DNA of 64,000 nucleotides from the NCBI RefSeq assembly GCF_000505665.1, contig NC_023033.1:744001-808000 (forward strand). Reading direction: 5' to 3'. The DNA comes from Thermosynechococcus sp. NK55a. Lineage in GTDB: Bacteria > Cyanobacteriota > Cyanobacteriia > Thermosynechococcales > Thermosynechococcaceae. A program made the translations under genes and the position numbers. Every line of letters begins with the position of its first letter. The first letter of the stretch is position 1. This document shows positions 55,288-64,000 of this stretch, piece after piece. The notes under the pieces are model-generated. The model did no database searches, had not been told where the DNA came from, and saw only the letters and a list, made by a program, of their open reading frames with translations.

Positions 55288-58161
55288 CTATTGCGGAAAG
55301 AGTCGTTTCAGGGCCTCCTCTAGGGTGGGTGCCATCACAATCCGCTGATTATCCATCACGATGACCCGTGCCAAGGTGGGCAGTCGATTTTGATCGGCTT
55401 CGAGGTAAAGGGGTTCAACATACAGGAGCGATCGCTGGATGGGGATAATGAGGAGATTGCCCTGCACCGATCTTGACCCTTGGCGATTCCAGAGGGAAAT
55501 TTGCTGCGAAATGACGGGGTCCTGATTGATCCGCGCCTCCATTTGTTCAGGACCAAAGACCAGTTCTTGCTTGGGAAAGACGTAGAGCAGAAGCTTGCCA
55601 TAGTTCTGGCCATCGGAACGAGCCGCTAGCCAACCAATGAGGTTGGGACGATTCACGGGCGTAAAGGGGACCAGGAGAATAAACTCCTCCGTGTAGCCAA
55701 TGGGCAGCTTGGTAATGAGATAGTAGGGGGCAACCGCTTGGGGTTTTTCGCGGTAGATCTCCTTGGGAATCTGCCAGAGGTCCTCGCGGTTGTAAAACAC
55801 CACGGGATCGGTCATGTGGTATTTCAGGAGCTGCTCGGACTGCACTTGCAGCAGATCAATGGGATAGCGAATGTGGCGATAGAGCTGGTGGGGCATCGTA
55901 CTCAAAGGATGAAAAAGAGTTGGGAAGATCCGCTGCCACGTGCGAATCATGACATCCTCAGGTTCCACCACATAAAAGGTGACATCGCCGTTATAGGCGT
56001 CCACCACCACTTTCACAGAGTTGCGAATGTAGTTAAACGAGTGCTCCCCCGGATCGCTGTAGGGATAGTAGCGACTGACGGTATAGGCATCAATCATCCA
56101 GTAGAGATAGCTGACCCCCGCCGTGCTCGAGCTAGTAGCAATCTCCTGTTCAGAGCGTGGATCAGCCACAACAAGGTAGGGCTCACTGTCAAAGCGCAGG
56201 AAGGGGGCGATCGCCCGCACGCGATCCTGAATCAATCGCCGAAAGAGAACCCGTGAGTCTGGCCGCAAGTTGGGGGTCAACAGGAGTTGCCAATCTCGAA
56301 AATAGACACTGTAGACCAAGCGTCGCCACCAACTGGCAATGGGCACACCCCCCGTGCCGTCATAGTGGTTATAAACATTTTCAGCCCCCCGCGGAAAGTC
56401 CAGTTCCGGGACCTTAGAGGGGACAAAGATATAGGTATTGGTGAGTTCACCGTAATAGATCCGTGGGTAGAAAAAGGGAATACTCTCCCGAATCTGTGGG
56501 GGATTGACCAGTAGCTCACCCGTATCGCCAATATCGCGAACAAAGTACTTGGGCAGACCATTGGCTTCCGCCGTATTTACCGGACTGATCGTGAAGCCAT
56601 AGCCGTGGGTAAACACGAGGTGCTCATTAATCCAACTGCGGGCAAACTGCTGAACCGCACTGTAGTCCACTTCACGAGCAGCAATGAGGACTTGGCGAAT
56701 TTCTGATTGGTCTTGATCGGGAGCCAGTTTCAGATAGTAGCGATCCAGAAAAGCCGCTGGAAACCGATAGTAGGAGCGCAGTTGTTGCAGTTGGCGGTTG
56801 GTTTCGAGAAGGGGGCGGGTATCCCAAAGGCGAATATTGCGGGTGGTGGCCGCATTGGCAGCAATGATTTCGGCATTCAGGTTATTTTCCGGCTGGAAAG
56901 GTTCCACCCGCATTTTTTCAAGGTTAAAACCTTCGCAGGTGTGGGTAAGGGTGCGTTGAATGTAGGGGAGTTCCCGTTGCAGTTGGTTGGGTTGAACAAT
57001 GGCTGCTTCAATGGCTGTGGGTAGGAGCCAATCTACAATCAGGATGACCACCAGATAGCCCAAGGTAAAGCCAAAGAGGCCAGGGGCAATGGGGCCCAAC
57101 CGCCGCTGCCCTTCTCCGCCCCGTCGAATCGCTGACCAAGCCAACAAACAGGCAACGGCAAAGGCTGAGGCCGAGAGCCAACCATAAAGGGGTAAGCGTA
57201 CGGTGACATCGGTATAGCCTGCGCCAAAGGCTGCCCCCTTGGTCGAATAGAGAAGTTTATAGCGCTCTAGCCAGAAGCTAAGGGCCACTGTGGCAAAGAC
57301 AAAGGCACTTAAGCCCTGTAAATGCCGCCGTTGCGATCGCACGAAGCCGAGGAATTTGCCATGACTGAGACTTTCATTGGCAAGGAGATAGCCCAAGGCC
57401 GTTCCCCCTAAGCCGACAACACTGAGGTTCACCAACCATAGGCGCAACAGTTCCCACAGGGGGATTTGAAACAGGTAAAAGCTAATGGAATGGTGAAAGA
57501 GCGGCTCAGTATGGGGATCACTGGCGGCAAACAGTCCCTTGAGGACAACTGGCCAACTGAGGCTGGCGATCGCCCCCATCGCGAGGCTCAAGAGAATGCC
57601 CAATCCCTGAAAGAGACCTACAGGCAACCACAGCCCCAGTATCAAGGCCACCAAACTCAGCCCTAGTAGCCAAGGATTCTGCACCATTTGCAGCGATAGC
57701 TCCGCCACCCGCCAAACACTCAATTGCGGCAGCAAAGGGCTGTTAAATGTCATTTCTGAGCGCTGTTGCCACAGTTGCAGCGCGATCGCCCCAATGTGGT
57801 AAGTTGCAACAATGAGCAGCCAAGTTAAACCGCCAGCACACAACAAAAGCCGCCATAGCCCCAGCCCCCGATAGGTACTCTGTGCCCTCAGGACTGGATC
57901 AAGGGTCACCGTACGTTGCCGCAGCAGCCAGCGTTGCTGCCAGCCATAGAAAAGCTGCGATACCCCCGCAACCGCCAGAAACAGTAGGGCTTGAACACTC
58001 CAGCGCTGCCAAACCACCGCCAAATAGCCCAGTTGATGAAACCAAAGGCTCTCGGCAATCAGGCGGCACAGCCCCACCCCAAGGGCGATCGCCAGCACCA
58101 ATGCACAGAGCCAGCGCAACCAACGGGGCATGAGCTGTACAACGGCGAGCGACGGCATCAA
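55288..58161 (-). CDS. UPF0182 family membrane protein
   Basis: 957 residues. About seven membrane segments in the first ~370 residues, followed by a large soluble domain (~580 residues) facing outside, with YFVRDIGDTGELLVNPPQIRE-like and FPRGAENVYNHYDGTGG segments. UPF0182 is widespread in cyanobacteria and actinobacteria; function unknown. MPRWLRWL ten codons in is an alternative start. It is the first gene of the minus-strand run ending at tatD. Confidence 0.9.
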   Translation of the reverse strand: MMPSLAVVQLMPRWLRWLCALVLAIALGVGLCRLIAESLWFHQLGYLAVVWQRWSVQALLFLAVAGVSQLFYGWQQRWLLRQRTVTLDPVLRAQSTYRGLGLWRLLLCAGGLTWLLIVATYHIGAIALQLWQQRSEMTFNSPLLPQLSVWRVAELSLQMVQNPWLLGLSLVALILGLWLPVGLFQGLGILLSLAMGAIASLSWPVVLKGLFAASDPHTEPLFHHSISFYLFQIPLWELLRLWLVNLSVVGLGGTALGYLLANESLSHGKFLGFVRSQRRHLQGLSAFVFATVALSFWLERYKLLYSTKGAAFGAGYTDVTVRLPLYGWLSASAFAVACLLAWSAIRRGGEGQRRLGPIAPGLFGFTLGYLVVILIVDWLLPTAIEAAIVQPNQLQRELPYIQRTLTHTCEGFNLEKMRVEPFQPENNLNAEIIAANAATTRNIRLWDTRPLLETNRQLQQLRSYYRFPAAFLDRYYLKLAPDQDQSEIRQVLIAAREVDYSAVQQFARSWINEHLVFTHGYGFTISPVNTAEANGLPKYFVRDIGDTGELLVNPPQIRESIPFFYPRIYYGELTNTYIFVPSKVPELDFPRGAENVYNHYDGTGGVPIASWWRRLVYSVYFRDWQLLLTPNLRPDSRVLFRRLIQDRVRAIAPFLRFDSEPYLVVADPRSEQEIATSSSTAGVSYLYWMIDAYTVSRYYPYSDPGEHSFNYIRNSVKVVVDAYNGDVTFYVVEPEDVMIRTWQRIFPTLFHPLSTMPHQLYRHIRYPIDLLQVQSEQLLKYHMTDPVVFYNREDLWQIPKEIYREKPQAVAPYYLITKLPIGYTEEFILLVPFTPVNRPNLIGWLAARSDGQNYGKLLLYVFPKQELVFGPEQMEARINQDPVISQQISLWNRQGSRSVQGNLLIIPIQRSLLYVEPLYLEADQNRLPTLARVIVMDNQRIVMAPTLEEALKRLFPQ

Positions 58162-58254
58162 CCTCGAAAACTCGAAAAATCGTTAAAAGTAGGGTACAGT
58201 GCAGCTAGATACGTTCCTAAGGCCAGTTTAGCGATTTCACTAAGCGATTTCACT

Positions 58255-58794
58255 ATGTTCTTGCGCTCAGGACTTGTTGCCCTTTTGAGTTTGATCCTGT
58301 TTCTTAGCCCAGCAGCCCCCAGTTGGGCCCTCGGGGGTGAATTGCCGCCCCTGAATGCCCCCGCACCCGACTTTTCTCTTCCCAGCAGTGTCAACGGTCA
58401 GCTCATTTCCCTCAAGGATTATCGCGGTAAGTGGGTGGTGCTGTACTTTTACCCCAAGGACTTTACCGCTGGCTGTACTCTTGAGGCCCAACGCTTTCAA
58501 CGAGATATTGAGCAATTTCATGTCCACAATGCCGAAGTCATTGGCGTCAGTGCCGACTCCGTGGACTCCCACGCAGATTTCTGTGACAGTGAAGGCTTGA
58601 CCTTTCCCCTCCTATCTGACCCCGATGGCCAAGTCAGCAAAGCCTATGGTTCGTGGTTGGGGTCTGTCTCGCTGCGCCACAGTTTCATCATTGATCCTGA
58701 GGGCATCCTGCGGGAGCGCTATGTGAAAGTGAACCCCGCTATTCACAGTCAGGAGGTACTGGCTCGCCTCGAGGAACTGCAGCAGCAAGTATAA
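58255..58794 (+). CDS. Exported PrxQ-type peroxiredoxin
   Basis: 179 residues from ATG 58255; the frame runs open far upstream into the UPF0182 antisense and is not used. A signal peptide (about 1-24, ending SWA) precedes a peroxiredoxin domain with the peroxidatic Cys in YPKDFTAGCTLEA. The resolving Cys found five residues later in 2-Cys PrxQ is replaced by Gln; another Cys lies in HADFCDSEG. So it is a 1-Cys or atypical enzyme, likely in the thylakoid lumen or periplasm. A direct repeat GCGATTTCACTAA / GCGATTTCACTAT precedes the ATG. Confidence 0.85.
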   Translation: MFLRSGLVALLSLILFLSPAAPSWALGGELPPLNAPAPDFSLPSSVNGQLISLKDYRGKWVVLYFYPKDFTAGCTLEAQRFQRDIEQFHVHNAEVIGVSADSVDSHADFCDSEGLTFPLLSDPDGQVSKAYGSWLGSVSLRHSFIIDPEGILRERYVKVNPAIHSQEVLARLEELQQQV

Positions 58795-58796
58795 CT

Positions 58797-59642
58797 CTAT
58801 TGCTGCGGTGAGGGTTCAGGGGTCGCTGGAGATTCCTTTGGCACCTGCTGGGCCGCCCGCTGAATGGCATCTTTATACTTGGCAGGAGCTAATTCCACCG
58901 CTTTAGCATAGAGGGAAGCCGCCTCGGTCTTTTTCCCCTGTTCCGTCAGTGCCATCGCTTGGGCAAGCACTGGGCGAAAATCGTTGGGATTTTCTTTGCC
59001 AAGATTTTGGAAAAGGGTTAGCGCCTCATCATAGCGTTTTTGAGTCATATAGACATCGCCAAGCAGGAGTTGTACAGCCGTGACATCCACGCTCCCCGGT
59101 TGGACTTTATTGGCTTGCTCTGCTCCTTGGAGGGTCTCTTCAATCAGACCAATGGCAGCTTGAGGACGATTTTCCTTGAGGTAGAGATCCACCAGTGCCC
59201 GCAGGGCATTGAGGTTCCCCGGCGATTTAGCCAAAACCCCTTGAAACGTTTGGGCAGCCCCCTCGCGATCGCCCGTTTGTTGTTGCGCTTGCCCTAGGAG
59301 AATGGCATAGTCTGTTTGTTCGGGTCGCTGAGCCGCCAACCGCCGCAGGGGGTCAATGACGCTGGCAATCTCTCCTTTGCCCAGTTGAATCAGTTGCAAC
59401 CGCGCCAGCACTAAGCCTTCTAATGCTGTGGCATTGTTAGGTTCCCGCTCCAGCACCAATTGATAGCCCTTTTCTTGGGCTTGCAGCTCTGCAACTTTGT
59501 CCCCAGCGGCAGGACTAGCCATCGGGCTTGGGGTAGCTTGGGGTGGCGTAAAGGCACTAGTGAGCAGAGGCATCACAGAAATGGCAATGAAGGGAATCAT
59601 CCCCAATAGCAACACGAACAGGGTGATCCATTTCTTGCGCAT
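58797..59642 (-). CDS. TPR protein with membrane anchor
   Basis: 281 residues from ATG 59642, chosen for AGGAGG eight bases upstream; the frame is open 23 codons further. An N-terminal membrane segment (about 5-27) is followed by a Pro-rich linker and four or five TPR units, for example YAILLGQAQQQTGDREGAAQTF and AQAMALTEQGKKTEAASLYAKA. It ends in a Pro-rich tail. TPR anchors of this kind serve as assembly factors, e.g. for photosystems, but none can be named. It converges on the peroxiredoxin gene with a 2-base gap. Confidence 0.75.
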   Translation of the reverse strand: MRKKWITLFVLLLGMIPFIAISVMPLLTSAFTPPQATPSPMASPAAGDKVAELQAQEKGYQLVLEREPNNATALEGLVLARLQLIQLGKGEIASVIDPLRRLAAQRPEQTDYAILLGQAQQQTGDREGAAQTFQGVLAKSPGNLNALRALVDLYLKENRPQAAIGLIEETLQGAEQANKVQPGSVDVTAVQLLLGDVYMTQKRYDEALTLFQNLGKENPNDFRPVLAQAMALTEQGKKTEAASLYAKAVELAPAKYKDAIQRAAQQVPKESPATPEPSPQQ

Positions 59643-59764
59643 TTTGCCTCCTAACCAACGTTTCCCTTGCCAGTATGATTCTAGCCTAGGGGGCATGGTC
59701 ATCACTGCCAATTTTCATTTGGCTTCCCCTTGCTAAAATTTGAAAAATTCCTCGGAGAGCTGCC

Positions 59765-59992
59765 ATGAGTGAACTAACGCCAGAAACCATCAATTGTGCA
59801 GAGGCCTGTGTCAATGGCTGTGTCTTGGGCGATCGCTGTCCTAACCGCGAGTACATTGCTGCTGCCAGCAAGTTTATGCATGAGACCCCCCTCGATCAGA
59901 TTTTGCAAATTGCAGCAGATAGCTACCCAAAACGCCTCTTGGCCTCAATTGAGCGCGATCGCCAGCGAGCAGCAAGCCCACCCCAAGAATAA
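59765..59992 (+). CDS. Small Cys-containing cyanobacterial protein
   Basis: 75 residues, with MSELTPETINCAEACVNGCVLGDRCPNREY: four Cys in a CxxxCxxxC-x5-C spacing that suggests metal binding. The rest is helical and charged. It looks like a conserved small protein of cyanobacteria, but I know no function. A GGAGAG site precedes the ATG. It is followed after 9 bases by the ABC permease gene on the same strand, so the two are probably cotranscribed. Confidence 0.7.
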   Translation: MSELTPETINCAEACVNGCVLGDRCPNREYIAAASKFMHETPLDQILQIAADSYPKRLLASIERDRQRAASPPQE

Positions 59993-60001
59993 CTCCAGCT
60001 G

Positions 60002-61030
60002 TTGATGTCTCGTCTGCGTGCATTGCAGGGGTACTTGCTCCTGCGGCTTTTACTTGCGCCACTCATGCTGTGGACAATTGTCACCGTCGTCTTTTTGCTG
60101 CTGCGAGCCACGCCAGGAGATCCCGTGGATGCGATTTTAGGCCCCCGTGCTCCGGCCGCTGTAAAGGAGACCTTGCGGCAACAATTGGGCTTGGCGCAAC
60201 CCCTATGGCAGCAATACTTGAATTATTTAGGGCAACTTCTGCAATTTGATCTGGGAACCTCCCTCACCAGTCAAGGGGAAGCAGTCACTAGTATCATTGC
60301 CAAGCATTTTCCGGCCACAGCAGAATTGAGCCTCGTCAGTCTGGCGATCGCCTTTGGCTTAGGAGTGCTCATTGGCAGTCTCGCTGCGGTTAAATCCGGA
60401 ACTGCTTGGGATATGGCTGGCCGTCTCTTTGGCATCATTACCTATGCCTTGCCCCTCTTTTGGTTCGGGATGCTCCTGCAACTGCTCTTTGCGGTGAAGC
60501 TGCGTTGGCTTCCCTTGGGCAGCCGCTACCCCATCACCGCAACACCCCCCCAAGGCCCCACTGGGCTGTACATGCTTGATGCGCTCCTGAATGGCAATCT
60601 TCAGCAACTGGGAACTGCGTTGACCTACTTGCTTCTACCTGCGGTCACGCTGGCGATCGTCCTCAGTGGCATCTTTGAGCGCATTGTGCGGGTGAATCTC
60701 AAGCAAACGTTAGTGGCAGATTATGTAGAAGCCGCCCGGGCCCGTGGTATTCCTGAACATCGAATCCTCATTCACCATGCCCTCAAGAACGCCCTAATTC
60801 CCGTGATCACGGTTTTGGGCTTCACCCTTGCCAGCCTCTTGGGGGGAGCAGTGTTAACAGAGGTAACCTTTTCTTGGCCGGGACTGGGGCAGCGACTCTA
60901 CGAAGCCATTACTCTGCGGGATTATCCGACGGTGCAAGGAATTGTGGTTTTCTTTGCCGTGATTGTGGTCGCTGCCAGCATTCTCATTGATGTGGTCAAT
61001 GCTTGGATTGACCCCCGCATCCACTACTAA
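60002..61030 (+). CDS. ABC transporter permease, DppB/OppB type
   Basis: 342 residues (TTG at 60002 or ATG at 60005 starts). Six membrane segments with the DppB N-terminal FLLLRATPGDPVD, an IDP-like substrate loop and the cytoplasmic EAA motif YVEAARARGIPEHRILIHHAL. It forms half of a dipeptide/oligopeptide or nickel-type importer channel. No second permease, ATPase or binding protein gene is adjacent; in cyanobacteria such genes are often scattered. The substrate is unknown. Confidence 0.88.
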   Translation: MMSRLRALQGYLLLRLLLAPLMLWTIVTVVFLLLRATPGDPVDAILGPRAPAAVKETLRQQLGLAQPLWQQYLNYLGQLLQFDLGTSLTSQGEAVTSIIAKHFPATAELSLVSLAIAFGLGVLIGSLAAVKSGTAWDMAGRLFGIITYALPLFWFGMLLQLLFAVKLRWLPLGSRYPITATPPQGPTGLYMLDALLNGNLQQLGTALTYLLLPAVTLAIVLSGIFERIVRVNLKQTLVADYVEAARARGIPEHRILIHHALKNALIPVITVLGFTLASLLGGAVLTEVTFSWPGLGQRLYEAITLRDYPTVQGIVVFFAVIVVAASILIDVVNAWIDPRIHY

Positions 61031-61102
61031 CTTTTTGGCACCTACCGATACAATAAAGAGCGAAACAACGTAACAAATCTTAAAGCTAGGAGGTTATGCA
61101 CC

Positions 61103-61540
61103 ATGGCTCTAGCCGTTGGTACACCCGCCCCCCCCTTTACTGCCAAAGACACCCATGGCAACACGGTCTCCCTCAGTGACTTTGCAGGTAAAACCGTGGT
61201 GCTGTACTTTTACCCCAAGGATGATACCCCCGGCTGCACTAAGGAGGCCTGTAGCTTTCGCGACAACTATGCCGCCTATCAGGACAAAAATATCGTCGTT
61301 TTGGGCGTGAGTGCAGATGACGAAACCTCACACCAAAAGTTCACTGAGAAATTTAACCTTCCCTTCCCCCTGCTGGCGGATGTTGATAGGTCAATTATCA
61401 AAGCCTACGACGTGGATGGGGGCGGCTACGCCAAGCGAGTTACCTATGTGATTGACGGCAATGGCATCATTTCCCATGTCTATACCAGCGTGAAAACCGA
61501 GACCCACGCCACCGACATTTTGGCGGATCTTGGCTTGTAG
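61103..61540 (+). CDS. bcp: Cytosolic PrxQ/BCP peroxiredoxin
   Basis: 145 residues with DDTPGCTKEACSFR: peroxidatic and resolving Cys five residues apart, as in 2-Cys PrxQ. It reduces peroxides using thioredoxin. There is no signal peptide. AGGAGG at 61089-61094 precedes the ATG. It is followed by a clean terminator, so it is a single-gene transcript. It is about 45% identical by eye over short stretches (VVLYFYPKD, GVSAD) with the exported peroxiredoxin 2.3 kb away, which lacks the resolving Cys. Confidence 0.92.
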   Translation: MALAVGTPAPPFTAKDTHGNTVSLSDFAGKTVVLYFYPKDDTPGCTKEACSFRDNYAAYQDKNIVVLGVSADDETSHQKFTEKFNLPFPLLADVDRSIIKAYDVDGGGYAKRVTYVIDGNGIISHVYTSVKTETHATDILADLGL

Positions 61541-61589
61541 GCCACTCCAATAAAGGCATCATTAATAAACATTAATAAAGTAATAGTGA

Positions 61590-61619
61590 GGCGGCTAGAG
61601 CAGCTCTGGCTGCCTTTTT
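61590..61619 (+). terminator. Terminator after the bcp gene
   Basis: GGCGGCTAGAGC (61590-61601) pairs with GCTCTGGCTGCC (61603-61614) with two G-U pairs, followed by TTTTT. It also separates the gene from the converging tRNA-Ser. Confidence 0.8.
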
Positions 61620-61633
61620 GTTAATTAATTGAA

Positions 61634-61720
61634 CGGAGAGAGAGGGATTCGAACCCTCGGTGGCATCACTGCCACACTCGATTTCAAGTCGAGCGCATTC
61701 GACCACTCTGCCATCTCTCC
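61634..61720 (-). tRNA. tRNA-Ser (anticodon TGA)
   Basis: An 87-base class II tRNA on the minus strand: acceptor GGAGAGA/TCTCTCC, anticodon stem CTCGA/TCGAG around CTTGAAA (anticodon TGA), long variable arm TGGCAGTGATGCCA and T arm GGGTTCGAATCCC. Discriminator G; CCA is not encoded. Confidence 0.95.
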
Positions 61721-61799
61721 CAGCATTCTTTATTTTAGCCTTAGTTCGAATGCCAAGGGCCAAGGAGTAGACGGCAACAGGTGAAGGATTAGCTGTTCT

Positions 61800-64000
61800 T
61801 CAGGCAGAAAGCCCAGAGATCGAACCCATCTCTAAGTCAGTAGTCTGAGTTTGGAAGTTGCCAAACGCTTGGTTGGCCTTGGCTACATCATTCACCACAA
61901 TCCCCAGAATCTTTTGCCGTAAACCCAGATCGCAGGCTTTCAGCACTTCGGCCAAGGCCTCCTGTCGTGTTTGCCTTAGGCGCACCACCAACAGAGCCCG
62001 CTCTAGTGCTGTCAGCACTCGATATGTATCCGCAGCAGCGAGGATCGCAGGGATATCAACAATCACGAAGTCAAAAGTTTCTTTAGTGCTGTCTAGGAAA
62101 TCAAACCAACGATAAGAACTAAACAGTGCCATGGGTTCCTGCTGCGCCTGACCTGCGGTCAATACCCAGAGTCCTTCAGTAGAATTGGCCAAAAGACTAG
62201 ACCAGTGGGGCAGAGGCATTGTTCCCTGCAACAGTTCCCCTAAACCAGTGACGTTGGGAATGCCAAGAGCTTGATGGAGGCTTGGCTGGTGCAAATTGGC
62301 ATCCACCAGCAAGACCCGCTTTCCCGTCGCCGCTGCCGCCAAAGCAAGATAAAGGGCAACGGTGGTTTGTCTTTCTTGACCACTGATGCCCATAATTGCT
62401 AAGGAGTGGGGTAACCCCAACGCTTCTAACTGCGTCAACAGGAAGTAAAAACTTTCCTTAAAAGCAGGACTTACCCCCGGCAAACGGTGCTGCAACCCCC
62501 ACAACGTCAACGGTGTCTCTAAACGACTAAAAGCCAGTTGATCAAAGGTCTTGGTCACAGGAATCTGACCCAAAATAGGTAAGGGGGTCTGTTGGCGAAT
62601 CCGCTCCACCTCTAGACAGCGATCATCCAACCAATCCACGATCAAGGCAACCAGCACCCCAGAGACTCCCCCAAGCGCCAAAGCGATCAACAATGCTGTT
62701 GACAAACGCATGGTCAACTCATACCGCTTCAGATCCCCAATATCGGAAAGAAGCTTCCATGTAAAGTCGCGCTGGGCAATTTGGAGTTGCAGGTTTTGCC
62801 GTGTCTGCAATAGCAGTGTTAGGGATTCTAGTGTGGCTGCAAAACGTTGCTCAATTTTGCGGTAAGGGTTTGCAAGCCTTATCAGTCGGGATATTTCTGC
62901 TTCAGTTGCTTGAATTTGATTACTCAATTCCGTATCTGCTCTTTTGAGAGCTTCAAGCTCAACTTTTGCCTCTAGGTATTTCTCAATCAGGGAGTCAGAG
63001 ACTGCACTTTCGTAACCAATTAAGGCTTCAGGGCGAGGAACTTGGTTCCGGTATCGAATCGTTATTTGTCGACCTTGGCGCTTAGCCTGAGCCAGTAGTT
63101 GCCGCTTTTGTTCTTCTAGGGCTTGGACTGTGGGCGATCTGTCCGTTAACTTGCTCCGCTGTTCCACCAACTGTATTTCCGTTTCGGTGAGTCCCTCCAG
63201 TAATTTTTCATAATTTTTCGAAGCAGCTAAGTTAGAAGCAGCTAATGCCTCATCAGGAGAGAGCTTTAACTGCGCCTTTAGGGAGTTAAATGCTTCCTGT
63301 GTAGATTCCAGTTTTACTCTATTTCGTTTTTTAGATTCCAACTCAGTTAGAAGGTTAGCATAGAGCTGAAGATCACTGATCTCAGAGACTGGAGTTTTAG
63401 AAGTCGCAGAAGGTATAGAATCAGGACGTAAAACTCGATTTTGATACCGGAACTCATTGAGTTGACTGTCAAGATCATCAATTTGACTAAGGGCCTTTTG
63501 AATTTCTTGGTTAACGTAGCGAAGATTATCTGATATTTGCTCTTGTTTTTGTGTCTCATTAAACTTTTTTAATTCCTCAGCAATGATTTTTAAGGCAGAT
63601 TCTACCTTTGTTTTATCTTTGGCAATAAAAGTAATATTTACTATTTTTGAGCTACCTTTGCTAAGCAATTTTCGTTCTTCTTGATTCTTACTAATTTTTA
63701 TGGACTTAAGAAACCTTTTATAGGAATATTTCTCTCGATCTAAATCGGGATTATCTTGAAGAAACTTTTCATAAATGGGTTGGAGGATGGTATCACTACT
63801 GAGTATCTGAACTAGTGTTTCTACATCCCCCTCCGTTGATTCTGATTCTAGAGGTAGAGGCAGAGGTGCAAGATTACGGATTAAATCTAACCTTGCCGCT
63901 GGTCGAGTACCTAAGGGTTTGATGGGTTCAACTTGCAGCAAAATGGAGTATTGATAGTTCCTCACAAAGAGGTAATAGTACCCCAAGTAGCTAATTGCAA
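61800..64000 (-). CDS. Wzz/BY-kinase-like polysaccharide chain-length protein, N-terminus missing
   Basis: The frame runs to the window edge, so the first residues (and probably the first membrane segment) are outside. Visible: a Wzz domain, a long coiled coil (about 130-390), a second membrane segment (about 418-440) and a P-loop domain of the Wzc/CpsD type with RVLLVDANLHQPSLH (Walker A') and FVIVDIPAIL (Walker B). The Walker A loop is degenerate: GISGQERQTT where the family has GxGKS/T, so the Lys is gone. There is no Tyr-rich tail. The protein probably sets chain length of an exported polysaccharide but may not be an active kinase. Confidence 0.8.
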   Translation of the reverse strand, partial: AISYLGYYYLFVRNYQYSILLQVEPIKPLGTRPAARLDLIRNLAPLPLPLESESTEGDVETLVQILSSDTILQPIYEKFLQDNPDLDREKYSYKRFLKSIKISKNQEERKLLSKGSSKIVNITFIAKDKTKVESALKIIAEELKKFNETQKQEQISDNLRYVNQEIQKALSQIDDLDSQLNEFRYQNRVLRPDSIPSATSKTPVSEISDLQLYANLLTELESKKRNRVKLESTQEAFNSLKAQLKLSPDEALAASNLAASKNYEKLLEGLTETEIQLVEQRSKLTDRSPTVQALEEQKRQLLAQAKRQGRQITIRYRNQVPRPEALIGYESAVSDSLIEKYLEAKVELEALKRADTELSNQIQATEAEISRLIRLANPYRKIEQRFAATLESLTLLLQTRQNLQLQIAQRDFTWKLLSDIGDLKRYELTMRLSTALLIALALGGVSGVLVALIVDWLDDRCLEVERIRQQTPLPILGQIPVTKTFDQLAFSRLETPLTLWGLQHRLPGVSPAFKESFYFLLTQLEALGLPHSLAIMGISGQERQTTVALYLALAAAATGKRVLLVDANLHQPSLHQALGIPNVTGLGELLQGTMPLPHWSSLLANSTEGLWVLTAGQAQQEPMALFSSYRWFDFLDSTKETFDFVIVDIPAILAAADTYRVLTALERALLVVRLRQTRQEALAEVLKACDLGLRQKILGIVVNDVAKANQAFGNFQTQTTDLEMGSISGLSA

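Noticed and set aside
57991-58254. Upstream extension of the exported peroxiredoxin (88 codons)
   Set aside because: Runs antisense through the UPF0182 gene; the ATG at 58255 starts a clean signal peptide.
1-64000. CRISPR arrays, insertion sequences with terminal repeats, rRNA, rnpB or 6S RNA
   Set aside because: Looked for and not found; no repeat-spacer pattern, no transposase motif and no recognisable RNA core other than the tRNAs and tmRNA.

Overview
The window reads as chromosome of a thermophilic unicellular cyanobacterium close to Thermosynechococcus. The grounds are dense HIP1 octamers (GCGATCGC, roughly one per kilobase outside one island), cyanobacterial families (Ycf66-like, DUF2811, DUF6439, Psb32/TPM, Calvin-cycle class II aldolase, a separate ATP synthase gamma gene, phosphoketolase) and a tmRNA with the tag ANNIVPFARKAAAVA. 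The genus is inferred; no rRNA is present.

Layout. 1-8.4 kb: nadE 3' end, a TPR glycosyltransferase with murB-murC (minus), a Ycf66-like gene, a gene-free stretch with three perfect DnaA boxes beside AT-rich DNA (candidate oriC), DUF2811, protoporphyrinogen oxidase and an orphan HicB-like gene. 8.5-20 kb: aldolase, tRNA-Arg, a membrane protein, tRNA-Leu, TldD, a GDT1-type transporter, an OGT-like enzyme, SpoIID-like, GT4, ATP synthase gamma and a coiled-coil protein. 20-31 kb: a dead amino-acid permease, GerMN, DUF6439, DUF2227, an AMIN amidase, tmRNA, a HerA-like ATPase, Psb32-like, a SufE gene with an in-frame amber codon, and a deoxyhypusine-synthase homologue. 29.8-33.2 kb: PepSY protein, a four-repeat membrane protein and a two-component pair, which look like one envelope-sensing unit. 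33.8-42.8 kb: M3 peptidase, M23 peptidase, PBP2, an ExbD-like anchor protein, hisF and phosphoketolase.

43.0-48.7 kb is a transferred restriction-modification-like island: a motif-I methylase subunit, an NPPY methylase, a HARE-HTH protein and a GIY-YIG/SF2 helicase. The genes overlap or nearly touch, the island has no HIP1 site, and its base composition is mosaic. 48.7-58.2 kb is a tight minus-strand run: UPF0182, hemW, htpG, an EGY-like site-2 protease homologue lacking one zinc histidine, larB, rpsT, tatD. 58.2-64 kb: two peroxiredoxins around a TPR gene, a small Cys gene and a DppB-type permease, then tRNA-Ser and a truncated Wzz/BY-kinase-like gene.

Three genes (M3 peptidase, hisF, first methylase) are each broken by the loss of one base in a G or A run, and adding one base restores the normal protein. 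That pattern suggests assembly errors more than decay. The sufE amber and the permease remnant are of a different kind and look genuine.
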